The notes beneath the pieces are model-generated. The model saw nothing but the letters and a program-made list of their open reading frames with translations, was not told the DNA's origin and did not search any database. A DNA stretch of 42,683 bases from DATEDA01 sp963789885 (GTDB lineage: Bacteria; Pseudomonadota; Gammaproteobacteria; Burkholderiales; SG8-39). Shown piece after piece: positions 34,567 through 42,670 of the stretch. How positions within the stretch are numbered: the stretch's first letter is position 1; each line of letters opens with the position of its first letter. A program made the translations under genes and the position numbers. Where the stretch lies: contig CAWBNB010000036.1 of NCBI GenBank assembly GCA_963789885.1, positions 1 to 42,683 on the forward strand, in the 5' to 3' direction.

Positions 34567-35127
34567 ATGATGAAAAAGCCGGATGAGGTCGCAGAGAAAC
34601 TTCTTGGCGTGCCCTATGAGTCACTGGACGAGCGCAGCAAGAAGGTCGCACGTCATATTGCTGGACGAAAGCACATTGCAAGAAACATCGCGAAGGAATT
34701 TGATGCAAAGACAACCGTGGGTCAGCGAGCAGCAGATGCGGTTGCGACTTTCGGGGGTTCCTGGACATTCATAGCTATCTTTGCTGCGATCTTGATCGCC
34801 TGGGTTGGCTTGAATTCGTTCATCCTTGTTAGGTACGACAAGAACTTCGATCCCTACCCTTATATTTTGCTCAACCTGTTTCTCTCGATGCTGGCCGCCA
34901 TTCAGGCGCCGATAATCTTGATGTCGCAGAATAGACAGGCAGACAAAGACCGGCTCAATGCGGAACATGACTATGAAGTCAATCTGAAGGCCGAACTTGA
35001 AATCATGCTGCTACACGAGAAAGTGGACTTGTTGAGAGAAGGTCAGTGGGGCGAGCTACTGGCAATCCAGAAGGAACAGCTAAGGTTGCTGGGGGATTTG
35101 ATAGAGAAGAGAATGGTGACTAGATGA
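34567..35127 (+). CDS. DUF1003 inner-membrane protein
   Basis: A protein of 186 residues with two membrane helices: about 64-86 (SWTFIAIFAAILIAWVGLN) and 98-120 (YILLNLFLSMLAAIQAPIILMS). The last is followed by the DUF1003 hallmark QNRQADKDRLNAEHDYEVN. The C-terminal part is a predicted coiled helix (ELEIMLLHEKVDLLREGQ). Function is not known; family members lie near stress or pH genes. I chose ATG 34567 over the upstream start at 34483 because the extra 28 residues are not conserved. Base composition is less GC-rich than in the left half of the window. It lies 135 bases after the phosphoketolase gene. Confidence 0.85.
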   Translation: MMKKPDEVAEKLLGVPYESLDERSKKVARHIAGRKHIARNIAKEFDAKTTVGQRAADAVATFGGSWTFIAIFAAILIAWVGLNSFILVRYDKNFDPYPYILLNLFLSMLAAIQAPIILMSQNRQADKDRLNAEHDYEVNLKAELEIMLLHEKVDLLREGQWGELLAIQKEQLRLLGDLIEKRMVTR

Positions 35128-35504
35128 GGCTGTCTGGCCGCGCACTGAGCCCGGACGCGCCCAACGCGGCGTGCCGGGTTAGCTTGATCACGTTGAACGC
35201 CTGCTTTCGGGAGGTGCGAACGGGCGGAAGGGGTCCGCGAGGGGGCGTTCAGAGACGTCGTAGAGAGGACGGCGAGTGACGCCACGCAAGAGGGGCGACT
35301 CGCAACACCTCGGGCGTAAGGGTGCGAGTCGAGCGGCGAGCGCGTGCCGCTGGAGCGGGCGCGGTGGCGGTGGTGCTCTCGATTGGCCGCTGCATGGCCG
35401 TCTCGAGAGGCTCCCGAGCCGCGCCTCCTCGCGCGCAGGCGTTGCTAGAATTTTGGTTTCTTCCCCAAAGCAGTGGGCGGCGACCCCAGCCGAGGACGGA
35501 TCCC
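35128..35504. other. Intergenic region with no supported gene
   Basis: 377 bases with only arginine-rich shadow frames on both strands. A GC-rich imperfect hairpin around 35150-35180 (CCCGG ... CCGGG) may end the DUF1003 transcript, but it has no clear T tract. Nothing else is recognised. Confidence 0.3.
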
Positions 35505-35846
35505 GTGGACGCTCTCAACAGCCGATGCGCCGTCACGAAGGTCGTAGCCGCGGACGTTCGCGGCCAGCCGGTGCTCGGCGAATCGCGGGATGAGCGGTGT
35601 GCCGTGCTCAAGCTCTTCGGAAACGACCGTGCCGTCACGGGCGGAATCCGCAATACACCGGACTACCCGGCTTCGCCGGGTCCGGTCGCGGATGTCGTAC
35701 TTCTGCTGCACATCACCACCACCGCGAACGTTGCCGACCTGATCGAAGTCGAGGGTTTCAAACTCAAGGTCGTCGGCGTTTCGGCGAGCTACGACGGCGT
35801 TGGCAAGTTGAGCCACTATGTAATCGAGGCGACCCGATGGGAATGA
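35505..35846 (+). CDS. Hypothetical protein, 113 residues
   Basis: Starting at GTG 35505 with a GAGGACGG site 7-8 bases upstream, the frame encodes a soluble protein: MDALNSRCAVTKVV, then LLLHITTTANVADLIEVEGFKLKVVGVSASYDG and HYVIEATRWE. The LIEVEGxKxKVVGV segment resembles small beta-rich phage structural or head-tail joining proteins, but I cannot assign a family. The open frame reaches upstream, but that part looks like noise. Low but real chance that it is a phage remnant. Confidence 0.4.
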   Translation: MDALNSRCAVTKVVAADVRGQPVLGESRDERCAVLKLFGNDRAVTGGIRNTPDYPASPGPVADVVLLLHITTTANVADLIEVEGFKLKVVGVSASYDGVGKLSHYVIEATRWE

Positions 35847-36028
35847 ATTGGCTCGACCGAGGACCCCATCGCTGCAAGTGGCCGAAGGTTCGTCCTTCTC
35901 TTCGGCCGGTCCAAGCCTACTCCAGCCGTGGAGCTTGTCGACGGCGTCATGCAGATGTCGGTGTACGCTGGACTCCCACTCGCGCTGAAGTGCTTTGCGG
36001 CTAGATCTTCGCGAGATTGCAAATAGAG

Positions 36029-36691
36029 ATGTTCACTTGGTTAGCGCATTTCATTGAGCGTCACCCTAGTCTCCATAGGTTGTCTCTTCTCGTCTGGCGG
36101 CTGTTTCCACCTCGGCTTGCCGGGTTCCTAAAAGGGCTGCTCGCCCGGAAGTGGCTGATAGGGGCTGTTGCGGTCATGATCGACGAGAGCACCTCGCCAT
36201 CGGAGGTGCTCTTGGTTGAACACAGCTATCGGGCTAAAGGCGCATGGGGCCTTCCTGGTGGATCGCTTGAGTCGACTCCCGGAGATCCGGCCAGACCACG
36301 CAACGACACCTTGCCCGACGATGTGATTGAATCCGCGTTGCGCCGGGAAGTATTGGAGGAACTCGGTATTGAAATTACAGTGATCCGCCTGCTTAGAATC
36401 GATGCCATCCCATATGTTTCCGAAGAACCTGGACCCTACAGGCTGGACTTTTACTTTCGCTGTGCGCCTCGTGACGGATTTGCAGCATTGCGGCACGGTC
36501 TGAATTCCGGACAAACCAAACCCTGCTCGCCCGAGATAAGACAAATACGTTTTGTGCCTCTGACCGACTTGACCAAGTACGATCTATTTTCGACAGATGT
36601 TAGATTTTTGACTGAAGACCTTCCTCGGCTTGAACCAACCCTCAGGCTGGAACGGCGCACTCCAGGCGCCTCCGCGGCGCTGCCGACCTAG
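36029..36691 (+). CDS. Nudix hydrolase with an insertion in the Nudix box
   Basis: A protein of 220 residues. The Nudix signature GGSLE (77-81) and REVLEELGI (106-114, with Glu107, Glu110 and Glu111 for metal binding) are present but about 14 residues further apart than normal. The inserted stretch is PGDPARPRNDTLPDDVI. The N terminus (about 12-40) is hydrophobic with Arg-rich edges and may be a membrane anchor or amphipathic helix. Nudix proteins hydrolyse nucleoside-diphosphate-linked compounds, and the substrate is unknown. I chose ATG 36029 rather than TTG 36017. Base composition is clearly lower in GC than most neighbours, suggesting transfer. Confidence 0.75.
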   Translation: MFTWLAHFIERHPSLHRLSLLVWRLFPPRLAGFLKGLLARKWLIGAVAVMIDESTSPSEVLLVEHSYRAKGAWGLPGGSLESTPGDPARPRNDTLPDDVIESALRREVLEELGIEITVIRLLRIDAIPYVSEEPGPYRLDFYFRCAPRDGFAALRHGLNSGQTKPCSPEIRQIRFVPLTDLTKYDLFSTDVRFLTEDLPRLEPTLRLERRTPGASAALPT

Positions 36692-36822
36692 CGGGTCCGG
36701 GCGGCTTTCATGAACTCGAGCGAAGCCCGAAACAGCTCGGGATCCTTCTCGTACTCGGTCGCCTTGGCGCGGTCGATCTGTATCCATTCGCTCGAACTTG
36801 GTTTACGTCCTGGGACGTAAAC
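36688..36822 (-). pseudogene. Possible C-terminal gene fragment
   Basis: The last frame reads SSEWIQIDRAKATEYEKDPELFRASLEFMKAARTR and looks protein-like (helical, acidic-basic balanced), but it has no recognisable family and no start codon with an RBS. It may be the end of a gene cut by rearrangement. It overlaps the Nudix stop by four bases and the palindrome at 36801. Confidence 0.2.
36801..36822. promoter_or_regulatory. 22-base palindrome, possible operator
   Basis: GTTTACGTCC and its exact reverse complement are separated by two bases. Such a symmetrical site suits a dimeric DNA-binding protein, but it lies downstream of the AraC-like gene rather than in front of it. Chance occurrence cannot be excluded. 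Confidence 0.3.
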
Positions 36823-36844
36823 GGCTGAACGCGTCCTCTCAAGA

Positions 36845-37342
36845 CTAAGCACGCCGCACTCGGCTGTTCGCCTTGCCAGCGGGTTGCTCGGACTGACCGC
36901 CGTCCTCTTGAGCCCTCGCCGCATCCGGAAGTGACCGGGCTCGGAACTTGTTTGGCGACATTCCATAGTGCTTTTTGAATGCGTTGGAAAATCCGGGTGC
37001 GCTCTTGAAGCCCGCATCGCGCGCGATCCGCTCGACTGACATCGTGCTATGCCTCAGCGCGCCGACGGCGCGGGCGAGTCGGCGCTCCACCATACAAGCA
37101 TAAGGCGTTCGCTGAGTAGCAGCGCGAAAGCTGCGAATGAAATGATCTTTGGAAACGCCGACAAGCTGCGCGAGATCGGCCAGTGCGATGTCGCCGCCGA
37201 TGTTGGCGTCGATGTAGGCGAAGACTCGCGTCAGGTGTCGCGGTGCAAGGGGAAGTAGTGCAGCCGCCGCCACCGCTCGTCTTCGGCTGTCCCGCGACAC
37301 GTTCGAATGCCAACAGACCAGATGTCGTATCAACAGCTCCAT
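36845..37342 (-). pseudogene. AraC-family regulator, truncated at the N terminus
   Basis: The C-terminal AraC/XylS DNA-binding domain is intact: two helix-turn-helices around DIALADLAQLVGVSKDHFIRSFRAATQRTPY and MSVERIARDAGFKSAPGFSNAFKKHYGMSPNKFRAR. Only about 50 residues precede it. Full members have about 150-200 in front for ligand binding. The frame stays open from ATG 37342 back to a TAG at 37415-37417, which lies six bases outside the tRNA-Pro 3' match at 37423. The gene therefore appears cut at the scar. A free DNA-binding domain might still be made. Confidence 0.75.
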
Positions 37343-37414
37343 CGACTGCGTCAGGAGTAGCGCGTCGGGGTGCTTGCTGCCTCCACCAAAGGTTTCGAAT
37401 TCGTTCTGCTCGAT

Positions 37415-37570
37415 CTAAGTCTCTTCGCCCCGACCAAAATCAATCACTTGCGCGCGGGCGGAAATTCTTGACGCGGCGAGCGACGAAAGATCGCTCCCGA
37501 TGAATCCTGATTCTTTGCAGTAGCGCACCTGCAAAGTGTGCAGGTGCTCGGTGACCACGTCCTGCATCAT
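37415..37570 (-). pseudogene. 5' fragment of a gene coupled to the 2OG oxygenase
   Basis: The ATG at 37570 overlaps the oxygenase stop (ATGA). The frame encodes MMQDVVTEHLHTLQVRYCK, GFIGSDLSSLAASRISAR, then RGEET and a stop at 37415. The last residues come from the tRNA-Pro 3' match, so a longer gene was probably cut there. No family recognised. Confidence 0.35.
37423..37436 (+). repeat. Third tRNA-Pro 3' end match (14 bases), island scar
   Basis: CTTCGCCCCGACCA is identical to 5539-5552 and in the same orientation, and the following base also matches. The T arm is not conserved, so this is the minimum attachment core. The AraC frame to its left and the short coupled frame to its right both end at it. 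Confidence 0.55.
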
Positions 37571-38571
37571 CCCCGCTCGGCTGGAGGAGCCCCGGTGCGA
37601 TCCGGGAAGTTCGTGTCGAGCCGCATCGTGTAGTAGTCCCCGTATCGAATCGGTTCGTAGCGCACGGGTCGGGTAGCGCTCGAGAAGCGCGCGAGGCACT
37701 CGATCGTCGCATCGAGGCTCGGGTCGAAGAACAGCGCGATCGAGTAGCGATCCGCGGACGCCGACCGATTGATCACTCTGTGCGGGGTCGAGCTGAATTC
37801 ATCGTTCGTCCATCGCGCAAGGATGTCGCCGATGTTGAGGATGAAGCTTCCGGGCACATACGGCGCCGGAATCCAGGTGCCGTCGACGCGCTGCAGTTGC
37901 AGACCGCCGACATCATCCTGCGCGAGGACGGTAAGGAACCCGTAGTCGGTGTGCGGGTGGATGCCGAACAGATCCTCCGCGCGAGCTTCCAGCGCCGGCG
38001 GGTAGTGGATCAGCTTCAAGGCTGTCGAAGGAGGGGCGAAGAACCGCGCGAAGAAGCCCGGCTCTTCGCCGACGGCAACCGAGAAGGGCGCCAGCAGCCG
38101 CAAAGCCAACTCCCGGACAGCCGTGTCATAGCGAGTGACCACGTCCCGGAACCATGGGTCCGGCGGCCACTGGTTGGGTCCATGCAGGGGGTCTCGCTCG
38201 AAGCGCGGATCGCTCGCGGGGACTTCATGCCGGAGGAAGAACGACTCGAGCTGGTTCGGATGCCGCGCCGGCGCGAACCGGGCGGACGAGGTCAGCTGCG
38301 ACGATGCGAACGTCTCATAGCCTCGGTGCCATCTGTTCAGCTTGATCCTTTCCTTCTCATCCATTGGCAACCGATGGACGCGCCGGTTCGCCTCGAACGC
38401 TTCCGCCAGCAGATCATCCGGGATGGCGTGGTTGATGATGTAGAAGAACCCTATCCCACGGCACGCGTTCCCGATCTGGGTGGCGATTCGCTGGGTCGCC
38501 TGCTCGCTGGGATCGGGTTGAAGCTCCGCGATGTCGACGATCGGGATTCCGAGCTCGGCCGATTCTCTCAC
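37567..38571 (-). CDS. 2-oxoglutarate/Fe(II)-dependent oxygenase, isopenicillin-N-synthase-like
   Basis: A protein of 334 residues. The N-terminal DIOX_N part has IPIVDIAEL and GFFYIINHAIPDDLL. The metal facial triad is His207-x-Asp209 (HPHTDYG) and His264 (STPHRVIN), and the 2-oxoglutarate Arg is Arg275 in RYSIALFF. Family members hydroxylate, desaturate or cyclise small molecules using O2 and 2-oxoglutarate; the bacterial ones often work on xenobiotics or natural products. The start ATG 38571 has an IPIVDI core at the usual distance. A small coupled frame follows and ends at the tRNA scar. Confidence 0.9.
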   Translation of the reverse strand: MRESAELGIPIVDIAELQPDPSEQATQRIATQIGNACRGIGFFYIINHAIPDDLLAEAFEANRRVHRLPMDEKERIKLNRWHRGYETFASSQLTSSARFAPARHPNQLESFFLRHEVPASDPRFERDPLHGPNQWPPDPWFRDVVTRYDTAVRELALRLLAPFSVAVGEEPGFFARFFAPPSTALKLIHYPPALEARAEDLFGIHPHTDYGFLTVLAQDDVGGLQLQRVDGTWIPAPYVPGSFILNIGDILARWTNDEFSSTPHRVINRSASADRYSIALFFDPSLDATIECLARFSSATRPVRYEPIRYGDYYTMRLDTNFPDRTGAPPAERG

Positions 38572-38628
38572 TGGCTCTTCTCGTTTCCTCGAGTGGATAC
38601 GGACGGCGGAGGCGTGTGGCCCGCGCCT

Positions 38629-38712
38629 TCAGCTACCGAAAAGGGTTCCTGACGGTGAGTTGTACGTCCCGAACAGACCGAAACAGGCGACTAACTTGAC
38701 CTTCATCTTCAT
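38629..38712 (-). CDS. Short translationally coupled frame, probably a truncated export signal
   Basis: MKMKVKLVACFGLFG begins at ATG 38712 overlapping the acyl-CoA synthetase stop, with AAGGAG eight bases ahead. It looks like the start of a signal peptide (basic, then hydrophobic) but ends after 27 residues. It may be the leader of a gene cut by rearrangement, or a small membrane peptide. Confidence 0.3.
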   Translation of the reverse strand: MKMKVKLVACFGLFGTYNSPSGTLFGS

Positions 38713-40802
38713 TTGGATTTCTCCTTGGCCACGATGACGCAGTCGAGGGCGAGGCAGCCCTTGCACTCTTCGAACACGGCGAAGGGATTGATCTCGACTT
38801 CCTGGAGCTCGCCAGCGAAGTCGGCGATGAATCGCGACAGGGCGGCTATGCCTTTGGCCGCGGCCTTGCGGTCGGCGGGCGGGCCGCCGCGCCAGCCGTC
38901 CAGCACGCGGCTGATGCGGGTGGACGCGAGCGCGGCGAGGGCTTCGTCCTCGCCGATCGGCGCGATTCGCACGGCGACGTCCTTGTAGAGCTCGACGTTG
39001 ATGCCGCCCGCGCCGACCACGATCAGCGGGCCGAAGTCGGGATCGACGCGCGCGCCGACGAGGATCTCGGCGACCGGGGACATCATTTTCATGACAAGGT
39101 AGCCCGGCGCGGACATCTGCTGCGCGGCCTGGCGCACTGCGTCGGCCGAGCCGAGCCGGAGCTTGACCATCCCCGCGTCCGACTTGTGGATCATGCCGGG
39201 GACCATGCCCTTCAGCACCACGGGAAAGCCGATCGCCTCCGCGGCCTTGGCGGCCTCGTCGGCCGTGGCAACGTACTGCTCCTTCGGCCCGGCGATGCCG
39301 TAGCTCTCGAGGATCTGCCGCGCCTCGTGCTCCGCCGGCATCCGGCCCACCGTCAGGAAGGGCCGGAGTTTCTTTTCCGCGGCTTCCTTTTCCTTCCTGT
39401 TCGGGGTGATGGGCGAAGCCTTGGCACGCGTCGACCACTGCGCATAGCGGCCGATGGCGGCCAGGCCCTCGCGGGTGCCGCGCAGGTAGGGCGTGCCGGT
39501 GTCGCGCGCCACGCGCGCGAGCTCGGGATGCGGCTCGTCGGAGAGGTTGGTGACGGCTACCAGAGGCTTGCCGGCGGCCTCGGCGCCGCGCGCCACGGCG
39601 GCGAGCAGCGTGGCGTAGCGCCCGGCCTGCTGCGCGCCCAGGCCGGTGGGCGCGTCCTGCACCAGCACCAGCGCGCCGACTTCGGCCAGCTCGCCCATGG
39701 CCTTGGCGCAGCCCTCGGCCACCTTGGCGTCGTACAGGCCCGCCCAGGTGAGGTCGAGCGGATTGTTGAGATGCGAGAACTCGGGCATCAGCGGCTTGAT
39801 CTTGGCCTCGGCTTCGGCCAGCGGCGCGAAGGCGATGCCGTTCTCCTCCGCGGCGTCCAGCGCGAGCGCGATCTCACCGCCGGAGAGGGAGAGCGCGCCG
39901 ATCTTGCGCGCGGTGGGCCGCGTCCGGATCTGGGTCACCAGCACCGCGGTCTCCAACAGCTCATCCAGCGTGAACACCTGGATGGCGCCGCTCGCGGCGA
40001 GCGCGGCGTCGCAGGCCTCGACGCTGCCCGCCACCGCGCCGGTATGCGCCATCACGGCGAGGCGCCCGCGCTCGGAGCGGCCGCTCTTGAGGACGATGAC
40101 CGGCTTTCCCGCCTCGGCGGCCTTCTTCGCCATGGCCATGAACTTCTGCGGCTTCCTGATCTGCTCGGCGAACACGATGACCGTCTTCACCGCCGGGTCG
40201 TCGATCAGCGCCTCCAGGTAGTCGGCGGTCGCGGTGACCGCCTCATTGCCGGAGGTGATCATGTGCGACAGGCCCAGGCCGCGCGCGGAGTTGAGCAGCG
40301 CAATGCCGATGGAGCCGCTTTGCACCACCGCCGCGATGCCGCCCCGCTTTACCGCGTCGGGCAGCGAGGTGCCGAAGAGCGCTGTTTTCCCCGCGAAATT
40401 GAGCAGGCCCAGGCAGTTCGGCCCGCATACGGCGAGGCCGGCACCTTGAGCGAAGGCGGCCAGTTCGTTCTGCAGCTCGAGGCCCGCCTCGCCCGCGTCG
40501 CCGAAGCCCGAGGAGAGGATCGCCATGCCGCCGGCGCGCTTCGCCGCCGCCTGCTTCGCCACCTCCAGCACGCTCTCCGCCTTCACCGCGACGAACACCG
40601 CGTCGACCTCGCCGTCGATCGCGGCGAGGCTCGGATGGCACTTCTGCCCGAGGAGCCCGGGCTTGGACGGGTTGACGAAGTGGACCTCGCCCGCGAAGCC
40701 CACGTGCTCCAGCGCCCTCCAGGCGTTGAGGCCCGGGCCGATCTTGTCGGAGGCGCCGACGATGGCGATGGAGCGGGGGTTGAGGAGCTTTTCGATGGAC
40801 AT
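38709..40802 (-). CDS. NDP-forming acyl-CoA synthetase (acetate-CoA ligase family)
   Basis: A fused acyl-CoA synthetase of 697 residues. The N-terminal CoA-binding Rossmann part has SIAIVGASDKIGPGLNAW (12-29). The succinyl-CoA-ligase-like middle has AVVQSGSIGIALL and GNEAVTATADYLEAL. The C-terminal ATP-grasp part has GFPVVLKGM, HKSDAGMVKLRL and EVEINPFAVF. It converts an organic acid, ATP and CoA to the acyl-CoA (or the reverse). The substrate is unknown. The ATG at 40802 is used because the upstream frame lies over a repeat element. It is probably co-transcribed with the enoyl-CoA hydratase and Bug genes upstream. Confidence 0.92.
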   Translation of the reverse strand: MSIEKLLNPRSIAIVGASDKIGPGLNAWRALEHVGFAGEVHFVNPSKPGLLGQKCHPSLAAIDGEVDAVFVAVKAESVLEVAKQAAAKRAGGMAILSSGFGDAGEAGLELQNELAAFAQGAGLAVCGPNCLGLLNFAGKTALFGTSLPDAVKRGGIAAVVQSGSIGIALLNSARGLGLSHMITSGNEAVTATADYLEALIDDPAVKTVIVFAEQIRKPQKFMAMAKKAAEAGKPVIVLKSGRSERGRLAVMAHTGAVAGSVEACDAALAASGAIQVFTLDELLETAVLVTQIRTRPTARKIGALSLSGGEIALALDAAEENGIAFAPLAEAEAKIKPLMPEFSHLNNPLDLTWAGLYDAKVAEGCAKAMGELAEVGALVLVQDAPTGLGAQQAGRYATLLAAVARGAEAAGKPLVAVTNLSDEPHPELARVARDTGTPYLRGTREGLAAIGRYAQWSTRAKASPITPNRKEKEAAEKKLRPFLTVGRMPAEHEARQILESYGIAGPKEQYVATADEAAKAAEAIGFPVVLKGMVPGMIHKSDAGMVKLRLGSADAVRQAAQQMSAPGYLVMKMMSPVAEILVGARVDPDFGPLIVVGAGGINVELYKDVAVRIAPIGEDEALAALASTRISRVLDGWRGGPPADRKAAAKGIAALSRFIADFAGELQEVEINPFAVFEECKGCLALDCVIVAKEKSK

Positions 40803-40810
40803 CGTCAATA

Positions 40811-40904
40811 CGTCGTCCCCGAGGGTCCTATCGGGGACCCGGGTTTTGTGTTTTTGATCGGCAAAACCAAGAACAACCCGGGCCCCGCTTTCACGGGGGC
40901 GACG
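40811..40904. repeat. Palindromic REP/MITE-like extragenic element
   Basis: The 94-base element has near-perfect terminal inverted repeats CGTCGTCCCCG (40811-40821) and CGGGGGCGACG (40894-40904). A left hairpin (8-bp arms 40815-40822 and 40831-40838) and the outer arms CCCGGGTT/AACCCGGG (40838-40845 and 40875-40882) are followed by a GGTTTTG/CAAAACC inner stem. It fills the space between two minus-strand genes and resembles the GTCxCCCCGNGAAAGCGGGG-type intergenic repeats of betaproteobacteria. Confidence 0.65.
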
Positions 40905-40911
40905 GCTGTTG

Positions 40912-41694
40912 TTACTTGCTCGCGAACTTCGGCTCGCGCTTCTCCGCGAAGGCCGCCGGCCCCTCGTGCGCATCCGGATGGGCGAACATCATTTCGCACA
41001 GTTCGACTTCGAGCTTCACCATGTCGTCCCAGCTGCGGCGCAGGTTGCCGGCGACGGCCTGGCGGGTGGCGCGGATGGCGGTGGGCGAGGCCTTGCAGAT
41101 GCGCCTGGCGATCGCGATGCACTCGTCCATCAGCTTGTCGCGCGGCACGATCCTGGTGATGAGGCCCATCTCGTAGGCGTCCTTGACGCCGAAGTTCTCA
41201 CCGATGAGCAGGATGTCGAGCGCCTTGTTGCGCCCGACGTAGCGCGGCAGGCGCGTGAGGCCCATGCCCCAGGAGGGCAGGATGCCGAGGTAGGCGTCGC
41301 CCGCGCGGAACACCGAGTTCTCGGCGGCGACGCGGATATCGCAGACCCAGCCCAGCGCGGTGCCGCCGCCGATGCAATAGCCGTGGATCGCGGCGATCAC
41401 CGGCAGCTTGCCGTTCTCGACGCGGTTGAGGGTCTCGCGGCCCAAGGTGCGGAAGGCGCGCGCCGTTTCCGGGTCGCCGAAGTCCTTCTCCTCGCGCAGG
41501 TCGCCGCCGGCGCAGAAGGCCTTGGGGCCTTCGCCTGCGAGAATGACCGCGCGCGCGTCGTCTTCCTTCTCAGCGCGGTCGAAGGCGGCGTTCAGCGCCT
41601 TGAGCACCTTGGTGGACACCGCGTTGACCGGCGGGTTGTTCAGCGTGATGGTGACAATCTGGCCGTTCTTCTCGTACTTGACGAGCTCGGACAC
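40912..41694 (-). CDS. Enoyl-CoA hydratase/isomerase family protein
   Basis: A crotonase-fold protein of 260 residues. The first oxyanion-hole segment is AFCAGGDLR. The second is AIHGYCIGGGTALGWVCDIRVAAENSVF, and the CoA-binding loop and C-terminal helices follow. The position of the usual catalytic Glu (GxxxLGILPSWG stretch) reads YLGILPSWGMGLTRL, so a hydratase or hydroxyisobutyryl-CoA hydrolase-type reaction cannot be separated. I chose GTG 41694, which has AAGGA nearby and gives the standard MSELVKYEKNGQIVTITLNNPP start. It stands between the Bug gene and the acyl-CoA synthetase. Confidence 0.9.
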   Translation of the reverse strand: MSELVKYEKNGQIVTITLNNPPVNAVSTKVLKALNAAFDRAEKEDDARAVILAGEGPKAFCAGGDLREEKDFGDPETARAFRTLGRETLNRVENGKLPVIAAIHGYCIGGGTALGWVCDIRVAAENSVFRAGDAYLGILPSWGMGLTRLPRYVGRNKALDILLIGENFGVKDAYEMGLITRIVPRDKLMDECIAIARRICKASPTAIRATRQAVAGNLRRSWDDMVKLEVELCEMMFAHPDAHEGPAAFAEKREPKFASK

Positions 41695-42670
41695 GGGCGT
41701 TCCTTCGAATCCAGCTTGATGTTGGCGTTGCGGATCACCGTGCCCCAGAGCTCGGCCTCGGCCTTCATGCGCGCGGCCATCGTCTCCACCGTGCCGCCGG
41801 TCGGCACGAAGCCCTGCCCCAGCAGCTTGTCGCGCATTTCCGTGGTGTTGAGGATGTCGTTGATGCTGCGGTTGAGCTGCGCGACCACCGCGTCGGGCGT
41901 GGCCGCGGGCGCCATGAGGAAGATCCAGGTGGCGAGGTTCACGTCGGGCAGCCGGCCTCCTTGAAGGTCGGCACTCGGGCGCGTGCGGGTGCCGCGCGTG
42001 CGAGGCGACGGCCAGCACGCGCATCCGGCCTGCTGCATCAGCGGCTGCACCGGGCCGAAGTTCTCCATCGCGAAGTCCACCTGGCCGCCGGCTAGCGCCG
42101 ACCACCGTCCGGTCCCGAACCCTTGAAGGGGATGTGCACGGCCTGCACGCCGGTATTGGCCATGAAGTATTCCGCGCTCATGTGCAGCGTCGTGCCCGGG
42201 CCGCCCGAGCCGAAGTTCAGGTTGGGCGTCTTCTTCGCCAGCTCGACGAACTCCTTCACCGTCTTTGCGGTGAGCTTTTGCGCGCTGACCGCGAGGAACA
42301 TCGGCAGGTCGGCGAGGCTGACTACCGGACGCAGTTGCTTCGCGGCGTCGTAGGGCAGCTTGCTGCCGAACAGCGCCGGCCCGTTGATGAGCGAGGTGGT
42401 GCCGACCAGGAGCGTGTGGCCGTCGGCGCGTCGTCGATCACGTACTTGTTGCCGATCTGCGCCGAGGGCGCCCGGCTTGTTTTCGACGATCACGTTGTGC
42501 TTCAGCGACTCGCTCAGCTTCTCGGCGCCAAGGCGCGCCACGATGTCGGTGCCGCCGCCCGCGGGAAAGGCACCACCAGCACGACGGGCTTGGAGGGATA
42601 GGCCTGCGCGAAGGCGAGCGATGCGGCAAGCGCGCCGAGCGCGACGGCCGCAAGGTGGACGAGACGCATG
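41640..42670 (-). pseudogene. Bug-type tricarboxylate transporter receptor, several frame breaks
   Basis: The ATG at 42670 starts a signal peptide (MRLVHLAAVALGALAASLAFAQAYPS). Conserved Bug segments appear in different frames: VPFPAGGGTDIVARLG, IVENKPGA, DGHTLLVGTTSL, FVELAKKTPNLNFGSGGPGTTLHMSAEYFM, VHIPFKGSGP, QVDFAMENFGPVQPLMQ, VPTFKEAG and DVNLATWIFLMAPA. At least five single-base changes are needed to join them. The stop is also lost or overlaps the next gene: the true end is expected near 41710, and the open frame runs to 41640. This is the end of the contig, so low-quality sequence is likely. Bug proteins bind carboxylates for TctAB-type import or sense them. Confidence 0.72.

Noticed and set aside
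39186..41159. Plus-strand frame of 657 codons opposite the acyl-CoA synthetase
   Set aside because: Shadow of conserved minus-strand genes.
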